In this document: positions 25,129 through 34,912 of the stretch, in pieces | Position numbering within the stretch: position 1 is the stretch's first letter | How the letters are laid out: the number at the start of each line of letters is the position of its first letter | NCBI GenBank assembly: GCA_041908585.1 | Contig: JAYRFB010000201.1 | Span: forward strand, 1 to 64,000 | Reading direction: 5' to 3' | Source: CAINDZ01 sp041908585 | GTDB lineage: Bacteria > Krumholzibacteriota > Krumholzibacteriia > LZORAL124-64-63 | DNA length: 64,000 nt | Translations under genes and position numbers: made by a program | The notes under the pieces: generated by a model | Told to the model about the DNA's origin: nothing | The model's input: the letters and a program-made list of their open reading frames with translations, nothing else | Database searches by the model: none

Positions 25129-25871
25129 GGCGCGAGCTTCTGCTTGAGGCGCAGCGCGTGCCGGTGGTCGGGCTCGAGCTTCAGCGCCGCCTCGACGGCC
25201 GCGAGGGCGCCGGCCCGGTCGCCCTTCATCTCGAGCAGCTGGGCCACGGCCACGTGGCCGTCGGCGAACCCGGGGTTCATCTCGAGGTTCAGCCGGCAGA
25301 TGACGAGGGCGTCGTCGACGCGCGACGGTTCGGCGGCCAGCGTCTCGGCCACCAGCTGCAGCGGACGGGGGCCGAAGTCGAACGATCCGCTGCCGTAGTA
25401 GCGCTCGCGAAGATCGCGGTATTTCCTCGTACCGGCCTCCGCGCCCTGGTCGCGCACCGCGCGCAGCACGACGCGATCCAGCGTCGTCGGCGAGGGCAGC
25501 CCGCGGTGGCAGGTCAGGCAGTCGACCGCGGCGTCCTCTTCGCCGGCCGCCTTCGGCAGCACTCCGGCGTTCAGGTCGCGCATCATCGTGTACATCCGTC
25601 GCGCCACCTCCTTGTGCCCGACCTTGTCGCTGGCGAAGTCGATGCTCTGCGGATCGCCCGGGACCTTCTGCTCGTGGCAGAATTCGCAGCGGACGCCGAG
25701 GGCCTGGTTCCACTGCTTCATGGTCTCGACCAGCTCGCGCTTCGTGGTCGTCGGCGGGAAGACCTTGAGGTTCTTCGGCGACTCGTCCGCGGCCGCGGCC
25801 GGGAAGGCCGACAGCGCGGTCAGGGCGAGCAGTCCGGCGGCGAACGGCCGGGCCAGGCGGCGATACGGCAT
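25125..25871 (-). CDS. Two-haem periplasmic cytochrome with reaction-centre-like fold and TPR end
   Basis: The 248-residue exported protein has a signal peptide (cut after SAFPAAAA). Two CxxCH motifs (CEFCH near 65, CLTCH near 118) with MKQWNQALGVRCEFCHE and KVGHKEVARRMYTMMRDLN resemble the photosynthetic reaction-centre cytochrome subunit family, which also occurs outside phototrophs. The last 90 residues form tetratricopeptide-like helices (ADGHVAVAQLLEMKGDRAGAL). The start ATG has GGGAG five bases before it. It is the first gene of a two-gene operon with the haem_bd protein. No photosynthesis genes are present, so a respiratory or peroxide-handling role is more likely. Confidence 0.85.
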   Translation of the reverse strand: MPYRRLARPFAAGLLALTALSAFPAAAADESPKNLKVFPPTTTKRELVETMKQWNQALGVRCEFCHEQKVPGDPQSIDFASDKVGHKEVARRMYTMMRDLNAGVLPKAAGEEDAAVDCLTCHRGLPSPTTLDRVVLRAVRDQGAEAGTRKYRDLRERYYGSGSFDFGPRPLQLVAETLAAEPSRVDDALVICRLNLEMNPGFADGHVAVAQLLEMKGDRAGALAAVEAALKLEPDHRHALRLKQKLAP

Positions 25872-26072
25872 GGATGCTCCCATCGGGTTTGCGGTCGGTG
25901 CGGCCGGACCCCCGCGGAGGGCCCGGCACCAGCCCGCCAAGCTAGCTCCACACGCCTGATCCGGCACGCTGCCCGCCGGAGAGCCCGCCCGGACCGACGG
26001 TCGGCGTCGCGGCGCTGGACGCCGGGCGCGCCGTCTGCAATGCTGCCCCGACCCCTTGCCGAAGGAGCCCGC

Positions 26073-26456
26073 GTGCCGACGCCACCGCCCGACACAGCCG
26101 CCATCCGGGTGCTGATGATGCCCCGGGATACCAACCACCATGGCACCATCTTCGGCGGGGTGATCCTCAGCCACATCGACCAGGCCGGTGCGGTCGCCGC
26201 CCTGCGGCTGGGTTGCCAGCGCGTGGTCACCGTCGCCATGGATCGCGTGATCTTCAAGCAGCCGGTGCTGGTCGGGGACCTGGTCTCCTTCCATGCCGAG
26301 CCGATCCGTCGCGGCCGCACCTCGGTCACCGTGCGGGTCCTGGTCGAGGCCGAGCGCCGGGGCGGCCGTGGTACCGTGGCCGTCACCGAGGCCGAGGTGA
26401 CCTACGTGCACATCGATGCCGGCGGGCGGCCGATGGCCCTGCCCGACCCCGCCTGA
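26073..26456 (+). CDS. Hotdog-fold acyl-CoA thioesterase
   Basis: The 127-residue protein matches YciA-type acyl-CoA thioesterases. Visible motifs are RDTNHHGTIFGGVILSHIDQAG near residue 18-40, with the HGTIFGG catalytic loop, and VTVAMDRVIFKQPVLVGD. The start is a GTG with AAGGAG six bases upstream. It should hydrolyse short to medium acyl-CoAs and control free CoA. No signal peptide. The stop is followed by an AT-rich regulatory stretch. Confidence 0.9.
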   Translation: MPTPPPDTAAIRVLMMPRDTNHHGTIFGGVILSHIDQAGAVAALRLGCQRVVTVAMDRVIFKQPVLVGDLVSFHAEPIRRGRTSVTVRVLVEAERRGGRGTVAVTEAEVTYVHIDAGGRPMALPDPA

Positions 26457-26564
26457 GGCCCGGACCCCACCGCAAGGCCATCCTGCCCCTTGCCTCGACG
26501 CCCTCCGCGGACGGTGCCCAACCTGCCGGCCCGGCCGGGAAAGTCAGCCCCGCGGAGTACCCCC

Positions 26565-26740
26565 GATTTTGAGTCGGATTTTCGATTTAAGATATTTAAT
26601 TTCAATCGATTACAATCTCCAATCTTGATACTATGTCAAACGATTAACATTTTCTTTGACTTCCCGATACCGCAATTCCAAGATGAAGGGTGTGATCGCC
26701 CCGACGGCGCCGGGACGGGCTCCGCGGGCACCCCCGGGAG
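26565..26740 (+). promoter_or_regulatory. AT-rich upstream region of the HybA/HybB/cytochrome operon
   Basis: About 100 bases (26570-26690) are strikingly AT-rich against the genomic background. They contain TTGA-N7-TCAA (26625-26639), one base too wide for an FNR-type site, and TTGACT at 26656-26661 followed after 17 bases by CAAGAT, a weak sigma-70 pair. The operon's promoter very probably lies here, but the exact elements are uncertain. Confidence 0.45.
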
Positions 26741-26747
26741 GAGTTGC

Positions 26748-27692
26748 ATGGTCACCAGACGGGATTTCCTGAAGCTGTCCGGCGCCGCCGCCGGCACCGC
26801 CGCCCTGGCCGCCACCGGCGCCGCAGCCTCCACCGCCGCGACGGGCAAGCTGGACCCGGCGCGCGTCGGCGTGCTGACGGACATGACGCTGTGCATCGGC
26901 TGCCGGCGCTGCGAGTGGGCCTGCGCCCAGCAGAACAAGCTGCCCTACGGACCGCTCGAGTCCTGTGACGACCAGAGCGTCCTGGCCAGCCCCCGCCGCC
27001 CCGATGCGGAGCACTTCACGGTCGTCAACCGCTACCCCGCCCCCGAGTGGCGCGAGCAGCCGATGGACGTGAAGGTGCAGTGCATGCACTGCGAGCATCC
27101 GGCCTGCGTCTCGGCCTGCATCGTCGGCGCCCTCGAGAAGAACCCGATGGGCCCGGTGACCTACGACGCCTGGAAGTGCATCGGCTGCCGCTACTGCATG
27201 GTGGCCTGCCCCTTCCAGATCCCCGCCTACGAGTACCACAACGCGCTCACGCCGAAGGTGATGAAGTGCACGATGTGCCCCGAGCGCACGCTCGAGCAGG
27301 GCAAGGTGCCGGCCTGCGCGGAGCTCTGCCCGCGCGAGGCGATCCTCTTCGGGCGGCGTGACGAGCTGCTGGAGCTGGCCCACGAACGCCTGGCGCAGCA
27401 CCCCGAGCGCTACCACCAGGAGGTGTACGGCGAGCACGCGGTCGGCGGCACGTCTTGGCTGCTGATCGCCGACCGGCCCGTGACCGAGCTGGGCATCCCC
27501 AAGCTTTCGGACGAGAGCCCCGCCGCGCTGACCGAGAGCATCCAGCATGGCATCTTCCGCGGCTTCACCGGACCGCTGATGATCTTCGGCCTTCTGAGCG
27601 TGCTCATGAAGTCGTCGACGGACCGCCGCCGCCCGGACGACTGGGACGAGGCCGACAAGCACGATCGCAACGGGGAGGACCAGCATGGCTAG
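26748..27692 (+). CDS. hybA: Tat-exported 4x[4Fe-4S] ferredoxin-type subunit (HybA-like)
   Basis: The 314-residue protein begins with a twin-arginine signal (TRRDFLKLSG, Arg4-Arg5). Four four-cysteine clusters follow: Cys49/52/55/59, Cys112/115/120/124, Cys144/147/150/154 and Cys174/177/190/194. A C-terminal membrane helix (GFTGPLMIFGLLSVLM, about 270-288) anchors it. This is the layout of HybA of hydrogenase-2 and of Dsr/Hmc/Qrc-type subunits. It transfers electrons between the quinone-reactive membrane subunit and periplasmic partners. The ATG follows GGGAGGAG. The following nrfD-like gene overlaps by eight bases. Confidence 0.93.
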   Translation: MVTRRDFLKLSGAAAGTAALAATGAAASTAATGKLDPARVGVLTDMTLCIGCRRCEWACAQQNKLPYGPLESCDDQSVLASPRRPDAEHFTVVNRYPAPEWREQPMDVKVQCMHCEHPACVSACIVGALEKNPMGPVTYDAWKCIGCRYCMVACPFQIPAYEYHNALTPKVMKCTMCPERTLEQGKVPACAELCPREAILFGRRDELLELAHERLAQHPERYHQEVYGEHAVGGTSWLLIADRPVTELGIPKLSDESPAALTESIQHGIFRGFTGPLMIFGLLSVLMKSSTDRRRPDDWDEADKHDRNGEDQHG

Positions 27693-28992
27693 CCGGCAGC
27701 ACGTCGACGGCAACGTCGCCTGGAACATGGGCGGGGCGCACGGCGCCGTGGCAGTGGCCCCGGCCGCCCACCACGAGCGGCCCGCGCCGCTGTTCGGGCG
27801 CTCGGCCGTCCCCTTCTTCACGCCGGGCGTGATCGTGATCGCCGCCATCGCCGCGGCGGGCCTGGCCGTGCTCGCGGTGCGGCTGTTCGCGGGACTGGGC
27901 GCGGTCACCAACCTGGACGACCAGTACCCCTGGGGCATCTGGATCGGCATCGACGTGGCCACGGGCGTGGCCCTGGCTGCCGGCGGCTTCACGTCGGCGT
28001 TCATCGCCCACGTCCTGCACCACGAGAAGTACCACGTGCTGGTGCGGCCCGCGCTGCTGACCGCGATGCTGGGCTACACCTTCGTGGCGCTGGGCGTCTG
28101 CGTGGACCTTGGCCGCTACTACAACATCTGGCACGTCCTGATGCCGTCGATGTGGCAGGGCAACTCGGCCCTGTTCGAGGTCGGCATGTGCGTGTGCTGC
28201 TACCTCACCGTCCTGTACCTCGAGTTCATGCCGATCGTCTGCGAGCGCTTCCGCGGCCACGTCAACCTGCCGGGGGCCCTGCGCGGGCTGAACGGCTTCG
28301 TCGAGACGGCGCTGCGGATCATCGACAACACGCTCGGCCGGGTGATGAACTTCTTCATCATCATGGGCGTGGTCCTGTCGTGCGCGCACCAGTCCTCGCT
28401 GGGGACGCTGATGGTCATCGCGCCGAGCAAGCTCCACCCGCTGTGGCACACCGCGATCCTGCCGCTGCAGTTCCTGCTGTCGGCCTTCGCCGTGGGCCTC
28501 TCGATGGTGGTGTTCGAGTCGATGCTCGCCTCGCGCTCGCTGAAGCGGCCCTTCGAGATGCCGGTGCTCAGCCCGTTCGCGCGGCTGATCCCGTTCCTGC
28601 TGACGATCTACTTCGGCGCCAAGCTGGTCGACATGGCCAATCGCGGCACCTGGCAGTACCTCCAGGAATTCTCGCTCCGTTCGGTTTCGTGGAGCGTCGA
28701 GGTGCTCGTGGGTGTCCTGATTCCCATCGCGATCCTGCTCAGCCACAAGCTGCGCCGCCGCCCGGGTTGGCTGTTCGCGGCCTCGGCGATGGTCGTGTTC
28801 GGAGTGGCGCTCAACCGCATCAACGTGTTCGTCATCGGGTACACGGCCCCGTTCGCCGACAAGCCGTACATCCCGGCCTGGACCGAGGTGCTGCTGACGG
28901 TCGGCTTCATCGCGCTGCTGGTCCTGATCTACCGGTTGTTCATCTTCCTGTTCCCCATCCTGCCGGAAGAGGAAGGAGCCTCGCATGCGTAG
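27685..28992 (+). CDS. hybB: NrfD/PsrC-family membrane quinone-reactive subunit (HybB-like)
   Basis: The 435-residue protein has about 10 predicted hydrophobic segments and NrfD-family landmarks such as GIWIGIDVATGVALAAGGF near residue 95 and RYYNIWHVL near 155. Its GGHGAV... His-containing N-terminal tail precedes the first helix. It starts eight bases inside the end of the Fe-S gene after GGGGAGG and overlaps the next gene by eight bases, so the three are tightly coupled. In the family it exchanges electrons with menaquinone and sometimes couples to proton movement. It lies in the inner membrane. Confidence 0.93.
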   Translation: MASRQHVDGNVAWNMGGAHGAVAVAPAAHHERPAPLFGRSAVPFFTPGVIVIAAIAAAGLAVLAVRLFAGLGAVTNLDDQYPWGIWIGIDVATGVALAAGGFTSAFIAHVLHHEKYHVLVRPALLTAMLGYTFVALGVCVDLGRYYNIWHVLMPSMWQGNSALFEVGMCVCCYLTVLYLEFMPIVCERFRGHVNLPGALRGLNGFVETALRIIDNTLGRVMNFFIIMGVVLSCAHQSSLGTLMVIAPSKLHPLWHTAILPLQFLLSAFAVGLSMVVFESMLASRSLKRPFEMPVLSPFARLIPFLLTIYFGAKLVDMANRGTWQYLQEFSLRSVSWSVEVLVGVLIPIAILLSHKLRRRPGWLFAASAMVVFGVALNRINVFVIGYTAPFADKPYIPAWTEVLLTVGFIALLVLIYRLFIFLFPILPEEEGASHA

Positions 28993-30184
28993 CCCGAAGC
29001 TGGCGCTCGTCGCCCTGGCCTGCCTTGTCGTGATCTCCTGCGCCACGGCCCTGGCCGGGCCGGCGCAGGTGATGGAACCCGGCCATGCCAAGCCCGGCGC
29101 CGCGAAGCACCCGGGCACCTCGGTGGCCACCGGCCCGGATTGCAGCGCCTGCCACAGCTGCCCGGCGCCGACGCACGCGAACCCCTGCCTGCTCGCCTGC
29201 AAGCGCCACGGCGCCCAGTTCAAGGGCGAGCACGGCGCCGACGAGGGCCCCGAGGTCGTCATCATCGACCAGCTGGCGAACCTCTACGGGCCGGTGGTGT
29301 TCGCGCACAAGCTGCACGCCGAGATGTCGAACATGACCGGCGGCTGCACCAACTGCCACCACTACTCGCCGGCGACGGGCCCGGTGCCGCCGTGCCGCCA
29401 GTGCCACGAGCCGACCCGCGCGGCAACCGACCTGCGGCAGCCCGCGCTCAAGGGCGCCTATCACCGGCAGTGCATCAACTGCCACCTGGACTGGAGCCAC
29501 GACAACGCCTGCGGCTTCTGCCACGAGCAGGCCTCCGGCCCGAAGGGTGCCGGCGCCAAGAGCACCGGCACCGGTGGCACCCACGACCCGACCGACATCG
29601 TCGGCACCAAGCACCCGCTGATCAAGGCCAAGCCGACCTACACCTACAAGACGACCGAGCCGACCGGCCCCATGGTCACCTTCCACCACGAGGACCACGT
29701 GGAGAAGTTCGGACTGCGCTGCGTGGACTGCCACCGCGGCGATACGTGCGCCAGCTGCCACGACACGGGCGAGACCAGGACCAAGCGCACGCTCAACCAC
29801 GTGACGACGTGCGGCGCCTGCCACGCCGAGCGGAACTGCGCGTTCTGCCACTCGCAGGACTCGAAGCCGCAGTTCGACCACCGCGCCTCGACGGGCTGGT
29901 CGCTGGAGCCGTACCACCGCCGCGTGGCCTGCACGACCTGCCACGGCGAGCCGCAGGCGTTCCGCACGCCCAGCCGGCGCTGCACGGGCTGCCACATCCA
30001 CTGGGCGGAGGGCTCGTTCGACCATGCCGTCACCGGCCTGCGGCTGGACGAGAACCACCGCGAGCTGGAATGCGCGAACTGCCACGTCGGGATGGAGTTC
30101 ACCGCGAAGCCGCAGTGCACGGACTGCCACGACGAGGCCATGTTCCCGGCGAAGCTGCCCGGGGCCAGGGTGTCGCGCCGCTGA
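28985..30184 (+). CDS. 13-haem periplasmic cytochrome c of the HybA/HybB operon
   Basis: The 399-residue exported protein carries 13 CxxCH motifs, in the spacing of cytochrome c3/c7-like modules with distal histidines nearby (for example HKLHAEM, HHEDHVEKFG). The N-terminal signal has a Cys at residue 19 (VVISCATALAG), which could be a lipobox or just part of a normal signal. It overlaps the hybB-like gene by eight bases with AAGGAG before its ATG. As the last gene of the operon it is the likely electron partner outside the membrane. An efficient hairpin ends the operon. Confidence 0.9.
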   Translation: MRSPKLALVALACLVVISCATALAGPAQVMEPGHAKPGAAKHPGTSVATGPDCSACHSCPAPTHANPCLLACKRHGAQFKGEHGADEGPEVVIIDQLANLYGPVVFAHKLHAEMSNMTGGCTNCHHYSPATGPVPPCRQCHEPTRAATDLRQPALKGAYHRQCINCHLDWSHDNACGFCHEQASGPKGAGAKSTGTGGTHDPTDIVGTKHPLIKAKPTYTYKTTEPTGPMVTFHHEDHVEKFGLRCVDCHRGDTCASCHDTGETRTKRTLNHVTTCGACHAERNCAFCHSQDSKPQFDHRASTGWSLEPYHRRVACTTCHGEPQAFRTPSRRCTGCHIHWAEGSFDHAVTGLRLDENHRELECANCHVGMEFTAKPQCTDCHDEAMFPAKLPGARVSRR

Positions 30185-30210
30185 TTCAGGGGTGGGGTGG
30201 TGCGGATGGG

Positions 30211-30240
30211 AAGGGCCCGGTCCACGGACCGGGCCCTTGT
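30211..30240. terminator. Hairpin after the cytochrome operon
   Basis: A perfect 13-base inverted repeat (30211-30223 and 30226-30238) with a tight turn and a short TGT tail, between the convergent cytochrome and redoxin genes. Confidence 0.75.
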
Positions 30241-30292
30241 TCATGCACCTGATCGTGCCCCGGACCGCCGGCGGGCGGCGCCGGGGCCGTCG

Positions 30293-30940
<648 letters not shown>

Positions 30941-30942
30941 GG

Positions 30943-31872
30943 TCAACCTCCGGTCGGTGTGTCAGCCGTATCGCTTGCGGTCCAGGGGACCGCGGGAACA
31001 TCCAGGATGTAGGCGCCGGCACCCGCGCCCTCGACCACCAGCAGGCCGCGCAGCGGACCCACGCGCCCGTCGGCCGGCAGCAGGCGCAGCGACAGCGTGG
31101 CGCCGGCGCCGTCGTGCAGCAGGTCGGCGAGCTCGCCGCAGTCCAGCGCGGGCACGAAGACGAGGCGGCCGGCGCCGCCGTCCGCGCGCGCGATCCGCGC
31201 CGTGTCCCCGGCCAGGTCCACCGTCACCAGGCCCACCGGCAACGGTCGCGGCAGCCGGGCGCGCAGGCCCTCAAGCCGGCCCGCGGGCGCCGCCGGCGGT
31301 GCCGCGTCCGCGACCGTGACCGCGACCGCCAGCGTATCGCGTCCCGGCACGCAGCTGTCGCGGCAGGCCAGCCACTCCCAGCTTGCCGCCAGCTCGAACC
31401 GGCCAGGCCTGGCGTCCGGCGGCACCTGCACGTCCTGGAGCAGCACCAATTCACCCACATGGACGTGGTCGAGGATGTCGCCGGCGGACACGTGCCGCGC
31501 CGGCGCCGGCCACAGCAGGGGCCCCGCGGTCCAGCCCGGCGGCAGCTCCAGCCGCTGCCTCGGCGCGAACCCCGAGTCGTTGCGCACGTTCCCGTACAGG
31601 TGCCAGCCGTCAGCGGTGCGGAAGGTCCACAGGAGCGTCAGCGAGCCGCCGGGAACGGCTGTCGTCGGCTCGGCCGACGCGGCCATCACGACCAGGGGCG
31701 CGGCCGGCTGTGCCTTGTCCGCGCCGGGCGCCGGTCCCGATCCCCCCGGGCGCGCCGCAGAGCCGTCCCCCGGCGAACGAGAACAGCCGCCGGTGAGGGA
31801 CAGGACGATGACCAGGGCAAGGCCCGGGACGGAAGTCGAGCGCTGGGGACTGCTGAGGCGCGCCAGGAGCAT
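30943..31872 (-). CDS. Lipoprotein with DsbD N-terminal-like domain
   Basis: The 309-residue protein has a lipoprotein signal ending SLTGGCS. The region TADGWHLYGNVRNDSGFAPRQRLELP ... ASWEWLACRDSCVPG matches the periplasmic N-terminal domain of DsbD, with the paired Cys in CRDSC. It lacks the transmembrane domain of DsbD. In the family the N domain hands electrons to DsbC-, DsbG- or DsbE-type proteins; with the redoxin two bases downstream a stand-alone reductase or chaperone is plausible. The start codon is uncertain because a hairpin lies directly upstream of the chosen ATG. Confidence 0.78.
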   Translation of the reverse strand: MLLARLSSPQRSTSVPGLALVIVLSLTGGCSRSPGDGSAARPGGSGPAPGADKAQPAAPLVVMAASAEPTTAVPGGSLTLLWTFRTADGWHLYGNVRNDSGFAPRQRLELPPGWTAGPLLWPAPARHVSAGDILDHVHVGELVLLQDVQVPPDARPGRFELAASWEWLACRDSCVPGRDTLAVAVTVADAAPPAAPAGRLEGLRARLPRPLPVGLVTVDLAGDTARIARADGGAGRLVFVPALDCGELADLLHDGAGATLSLRLLPADGRVGPLRGLLVVEGAGAGAYILDVPAVPWTASDTADTPTGG

Positions 31873-31897
31873 GGGGGCCACGATACCCGTGGCCCCC
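31873..31897. repeat. Hairpin abutting the start of the DsbD-N-like gene
   Basis: A perfect 10-base inverted repeat (31873-31882 and 31888-31897) with a five-base loop lies directly next to the ATG at 31872. In the transcript it would cover the ribosome-binding site. It may instead be the terminator of the M16 peptidase gene, which ends at 31955. Confidence 0.55.
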
Positions 31898-31954
31898 GGG
31901 GGTCGCAACCGGGTGGCTGGCGCCGGGTCCGCGAGCGGGCCCGGCGCCCCCGCG

Positions 31955-34705
31955 CTACGAGCGCGCCGACCCGATGACCTCGATCTCGCCGAGATCGAGC
32001 GCGCGCAGGTCGTCGCGGATCGCGTTCCAGTCGCCGACGATGACCCAGACGACGCGCGACGGGTCCACCTGGCGTTCGATGACGCCGGCCAGGTCGGCCT
32101 CGGACAGGCCCTCGACGCGGCCGCGATACGCCTGCCACTCGCCGGGAGACAGCCCCGACAGCAGCAGGTCGGCCAGCTGGCGCGCGGTGCCGCCGTAGGT
32201 CTCGAAGCGCTGCGGGAAGCCCTGGACCAAGCGGGCGCGGCTGTCGGCCAGCTCCTGCCCGCCCAGCGGCCGCTCGCCGCGGATCGCCGTCATCTCGGCC
32301 AGGAGCTCGCGCACCGAGGCGGCCGTGGCGTCGGTCTGGACGGGCGCCGTCATCAGGAAGAAGCCGCCGAGCCTGAAGGACGAGACCTGCGAGCGCACGC
32401 CGTAGGTGTAGCCCTTGTCCTCGCGCAGGTTCAGGTTGATGCGCGAGGCGAACTGGCCGCCGAAGGCTGAATTCACGACCTCGAGGGCCGTGTGGTCCGC
32501 GTCGCCGCGCGCCAGGCCCATGTAGCCGCCGAACAGCTGGCTCTGCTGCGCGCCCGGGCGGTCGATGACCACCAGGCGCGGCCCCGAGTAGTCGGTTGCC
32601 GGCAGCGGTTGGCGCGCCGGCAACGGCGCGTCCCGCCAGCCGCCGAACACGCGCCCCACCGCGGCGGTCGCCTCCGCCAGGTCCAGGTCGCCGACGACGA
32701 CGACGGCCGCGTTGCGCGGGACGAACCAGGTGCCGTGGAAGGAGCGCAGGTCCGCCCGCGTCAGGGCCTCCAGGGCCTCGGGCGTGCCGACGCCCGACGC
32801 CGGCTGCGCGTACGGGTGGTCCGGCCCGAAGCACCGGCGCTGGAACTCGTTGAGGCCCTGCGCCTGCGGCTGCGCGGCCTCCTGCTTCTGGCGGCCGCGG
32901 TAACTCTGGCGCAGGCGCTCGAACTCCGACTCGGGGAAGGTGGGCCGGAGCGCGACATCGCCCAGGAGGGCCAGCCCGGCGTCGAGCTGGCCGCGCAGCA
33001 CGTTGAGCGAGACCTGCGTGCCGTCGAAATTGCTGCTCGTCCGCAGCTCGGCGCCCAGCGACTCGACGGCCTCGGACAGGGCCAGGGCATCGCGGCTGCC
33101 GGCGCCCTCGTCCAGCATGTCGGCGGTCAGGGCCGCGGTCCCGCGGCGGTCCAGCGGGTCGTCGGCCCAGCCGGCGCGGACCGCCAGGCGCACCTCGACC
33201 AGCGGCAGCTCGCGCTTCTCAACCAGGTACAGCTGCAGGCCGTTGGGCAGCGTGGCTTCCTGCACCTTCGGCGGCGTGAAATCGACGGTGCCGCTGCCGG
33301 CCGGCAACGACGTGCGGTCGCCGACGGCTGCGGCGGCCGCCAGCTTGCCCTGCGGCACGATCCAGAGCACGGCGCGACGGGCGGGATCGATGAACTTCCG
33401 CATCCACGCGTTGACCGAGGCCGCGTCGGCGGCGTCGTAGCGCGCCAGGTCGGCCTTCAGGAAGCCCGGGTCGCCCACCAGCACGTTGTAGCGGTTCAGG
33501 CGGTCGGCCTTGCCGCCGAAGCCGCCCACCTGCTGCAGCTCGCGCACGGCCGAGGCGCGCAGGCGCGTGCGGGCCAGGTCGACCTCGCCCCTGGTGACGC
33601 CCTTGGCCAGCAGCAGCGCCAGCTCGGCGTCGATGGCGGCTTCCAGCTCGGCCAGGTCGTGGCCGGGCGCGGCCGTGGCAGTCAGGCTGAACGTGCCGCT
33701 CATCTCGCGCGACGACTGCGAGGCGAAGATGTCCTGGGCGATCCGCTTCTCGTAGACCAGGGTCTTGTACAGGCGGGAGGTCTTGCCCGAGGCAACGATC
33801 TCGGCCAGCAGGTCGTACTCGGCGTCGCCCTCCTGGTACCAGCCCGGCGAGTGCCACTGCATGTAGAGGCGCGGCAGCTCGACGGCGTCCTCGGCCACGG
33901 CGCGGCGCTCGCCCTCCAGGCGGGGGATCCACTTCTCCAGGCGGTCGACGGGCCGGCCCGGCGGCACGGGACCGAAGTACTTCGCGATCCACTCCTTCGC
34001 CTGCGCGGGGTCGAAGTCGCCGGCCACGCACAGCGAGGCGTTGTTGGGCGCGTAGTAGAGGCGGAAGAACTCGGACACGTCCTCCAGCGAGGCGGCCGAG
34101 AGGTCATCCATGCTGCCGATGACGGGCCAGCGGTAGGGATGGCCCACGTCGTACATCAGCTCGAGCAGCAGGTCGCGGCTTTTCGCATAGGGCCGGTTCT
34201 CGCCCTGGCGCTTCTCGTTCTTCACGACGTCGCGCTGGTTGTCGAGCTTCTCCTGCGTCATCGCCGGCAACAGCCAGCCCATGCGGTCCGCCTCCATGAA
34301 CAGCGCGAGCTCGAGCTGGTCGGCGGGCACGTTCTCCCAGTAGTTGGTGCGGTCGTTGTTGGTCGACCCGTTGACCTGGCCGCCCACCTTCTGCAGGGGC
34401 AGGAAGTAGTCGCTGTCATGGTTCTGCGAGCCCTGGAACATCATGTGCTCGAACAGGTGCGCGAACCCGGTGCGGCCCGGCTTCTCGTCCTTGGAACCGA
34501 CGTGATACCAGACGTTGACCGCGACGGTGGGCAGGGAATGGTCCTGGTGGAGGATCACCTCCAGGCCGTTGTCCAGCGTGTACTTCTCGTAGGCCAGTTC
34601 CGGCAGTTCGATGGCGGGGGCGGCGGCGGCCAGGGCGGCCGGGACGGAGGCCGCGGCGAGCAGGGCCGCCGACAGCAGGGGGACAAGGAGACGACGGGAA
34701 TTCAC
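31955..34705 (-). CDS. Exported M16-family zinc metalloprotease with two M16 halves
   Basis: The 916-residue protein has a signal peptide (about 1-27). The active N-terminal half has the inverted zinc motif HLFEH at 83-87 and the downstream acidic ligand region. The C-terminal half (about 480-900) repeats the M16 fold without the motif, as in pitrilysins and PqqL-type proteins. Other landmarks are VWYHVGSKDEKPGRTGFAH and the RINLNLREDKGYTYG stretch near the end. It starts at GTG with AAGGG eight bases upstream. It should degrade peptides in the periplasm. No partner is coded nearby. Confidence 0.94.
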   Translation of the reverse strand: MNSRRLLVPLLSAALLAAASVPAALAAAAPAIELPELAYEKYTLDNGLEVILHQDHSLPTVAVNVWYHVGSKDEKPGRTGFAHLFEHMMFQGSQNHDSDYFLPLQKVGGQVNGSTNNDRTNYWENVPADQLELALFMEADRMGWLLPAMTQEKLDNQRDVVKNEKRQGENRPYAKSRDLLLELMYDVGHPYRWPVIGSMDDLSAASLEDVSEFFRLYYAPNNASLCVAGDFDPAQAKEWIAKYFGPVPPGRPVDRLEKWIPRLEGERRAVAEDAVELPRLYMQWHSPGWYQEGDAEYDLLAEIVASGKTSRLYKTLVYEKRIAQDIFASQSSREMSGTFSLTATAAPGHDLAELEAAIDAELALLLAKGVTRGEVDLARTRLRASAVRELQQVGGFGGKADRLNRYNVLVGDPGFLKADLARYDAADAASVNAWMRKFIDPARRAVLWIVPQGKLAAAAAVGDRTSLPAGSGTVDFTPPKVQEATLPNGLQLYLVEKRELPLVEVRLAVRAGWADDPLDRRGTAALTADMLDEGAGSRDALALSEAVESLGAELRTSSNFDGTQVSLNVLRGQLDAGLALLGDVALRPTFPESEFERLRQSYRGRQKQEAAQPQAQGLNEFQRRCFGPDHPYAQPASGVGTPEALEALTRADLRSFHGTWFVPRNAAVVVVGDLDLAEATAAVGRVFGGWRDAPLPARQPLPATDYSGPRLVVIDRPGAQQSQLFGGYMGLARGDADHTALEVVNSAFGGQFASRINLNLREDKGYTYGVRSQVSSFRLGGFFLMTAPVQTDATAASVRELLAEMTAIRGERPLGGQELADSRARLVQGFPQRFETYGGTARQLADLLLSGLSPGEWQAYRGRVEGLSEADLAGVIERQVDPSRVVWVIVGDWNAIRDDLRALDLGEIEVIGSARS

Positions 34706-34912
34706 GGCTCGATCCCTTCGCGATGGCGGGAGGCGTGGTCGGTGGCCGCGCGGGCCGGCTGGCGGCGCGCGGGCGGGGGCCCAACCGGGAGGTACGGACC
34801 GGACCCGGGTCCGGTTTCAGGTTAAGGGACCACGGACCGGCGCGCAACGTCACTCCCCTCCGGCGCAGCGATTTCGGGTGCGCGGGCCGGGCGGCGATGG
34901 TACGATCGCAAG

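Noticed and set aside
25125..25871. Photosynthetic reaction centre cytochrome as a sign of phototrophy
   Set aside because: Only the cytochrome-like part is present; the same family occurs in many non-phototrophs.
26625..26639. TTGA-N7-TCAA as an FNR/CRP-type site before the hybA operon
   Set aside because: The spacing is seven bases instead of six and half-sites are incomplete, so only the general AT-rich region is reported.
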